Positions 63,780 to 64,000 of a stretch of DNA of 64,000 nt are shown one piece after another (positions within the stretch are counted from its first letter, which is position 1; every line of letters starts with the position of its first letter). The notes under the pieces were generated by a model. That model searched no databases and was not told the origin of the DNA. It saw nothing but the letters and a program-made list of their open reading frames with translations. The stretch is from assembly GCA_013141435.1 (NCBI GenBank), contig JABFQZ010000011.1, positions 1-64,000 of the forward strand, written 5' to 3'. Origin of the DNA: Ferruginibacter sp. (GTDB taxonomy: Bacteria > Bacteroidota > Bacteroidia > Chitinophagales > Chitinophagaceae). A program made the position numbers and the translations under genes.

Positions 63780-64000
63780 ATGATGTACAATATAATTATT
63801 TTTGAAGATAATAAAAGGTTACGCCAATCTTTAGAACTATTGCTAAACGATGAAATTAATTTTAAAGTTGTTGGAGCTTTCTCTAATTGTGATGAGGCAC
63901 TATTTGAGGTAGAAAAAAGTAACACCAATTTAATAATAATGGATATAGATATGCCAGGTATAGGCGGTATAGAAGGTGTAAAGCAAATAAAAGAACATTT
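63780..64000 (+). CDS. Response regulator receiver domain, cut by window end
   Basis: Partial. The frame opens with two ATG codons (63780 and 63783) and runs to the end of the window. The product begins MMYNIIIFEDNKRLRQSLEL and contains IIMDIDMPGIGGIEGVKQIK, which holds the phospho-acceptor aspartate of a CheY-like receiver, with the acidic pair ED near residues 9-10. The output domain is beyond the window; LuxR-type is usual for this kinase class. It is the probable partner of the upstream kinase. Confidence 0.85.
   Translation, partial: MMYNIIIFEDNKRLRQSLELLLNDEINFKVVGAFSNCDEALFEVEKSNTNLIIMDIDMPGIGGIEGVKQIKEH

Overview
The window reads as a chromosomal segment of an AT-rich Bacteroidota bacterium, most likely Chitinophagaceae or a close relative. 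This is inferred from gene content; no database search was possible. Supporting signs are SprA (the giant type IX secretion translocon) next to ruvA, a subtilase with a type IX sorting tail, a GLPGLI-family protein, DUF3127 and GIN-domain proteins, a SusC-like plug/barrel protein, promoter -7 boxes of the TAnnTTTG type, and dispersed hairpin repeats of a kind common in this phylum. I found no rRNA, tRNA, CRISPR array or prophage.

Layout. 1-852 is a gene-free, repeat-rich stretch with a fold-back element. 853-4278 (-) is a large outer-membrane protein. 4354-10806 (+) carries a metallo-hydrolase, a small membrane protein, a sugar-phosphate nucleotidyltransferase, a nitronate monooxygenase, and a Wza-like/Wzz-like polysaccharide export pair. 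10798-21602 holds housekeeping genes: FAD oxidoreductase, DUF3127, dnaA with DnaA boxes upstream, OsmC, valS, DinB and a fused beta-oxidation enzyme. 21911-25066 has an EamA transporter, two tandem pterin-synthase paralogues and an M48-like protease.

25305-29962 is the most unusual locus. Two paralogous small secreted peptides share a four-cysteine pattern. They are followed on the same strand by a hairpin, a GLPGLI protein and a carboxypeptidase-regulatory/plug/barrel outer-membrane protein, with a divergent XRE regulator upstream. I propose it as a secreted-peptide plus outer-membrane-receptor module; its function is unknown.

30159-34077 has deoC, a SPOR-like protein, an M20 amidohydrolase, a lone HsdR-N-type nuclease-fold protein and a GIN-domain lipoprotein. 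34082-41497 (-) is a nucleotide-sugar cluster: rmlD, rmlC, a 4-epimerase, two UDP-sugar dehydrogenases, a UDP-glucuronate decarboxylase and a DegT aminotransferase. It makes precursors for surface glycans, and the Kdo transferase (waaA) is divergent from it. 42837-45158 has a coiled-coil hypothetical protein, tdk and ccmB. ccmB is followed by a decayed IS fragment abutting sprA (45464-52726). The rest carries ruvA, fabH, a type IX-secreted subtilase, an RsmB-like methyltransferase, the 2-oxoglutarate dehydrogenase E2, a START-like protein, and a run of LptF/G permease, exported superoxide dismutase, histidine kinase and a response regulator cut off by the window end.

Genes for the cell envelope dominate: polysaccharide export, nucleotide sugars, Kdo transfer, an Lpt permease, SprA with one cargo, and two other large outer-membrane barrels. 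Several ORF starts were moved downstream because a promoter -7 box or an overlap makes the longer start unlikely.
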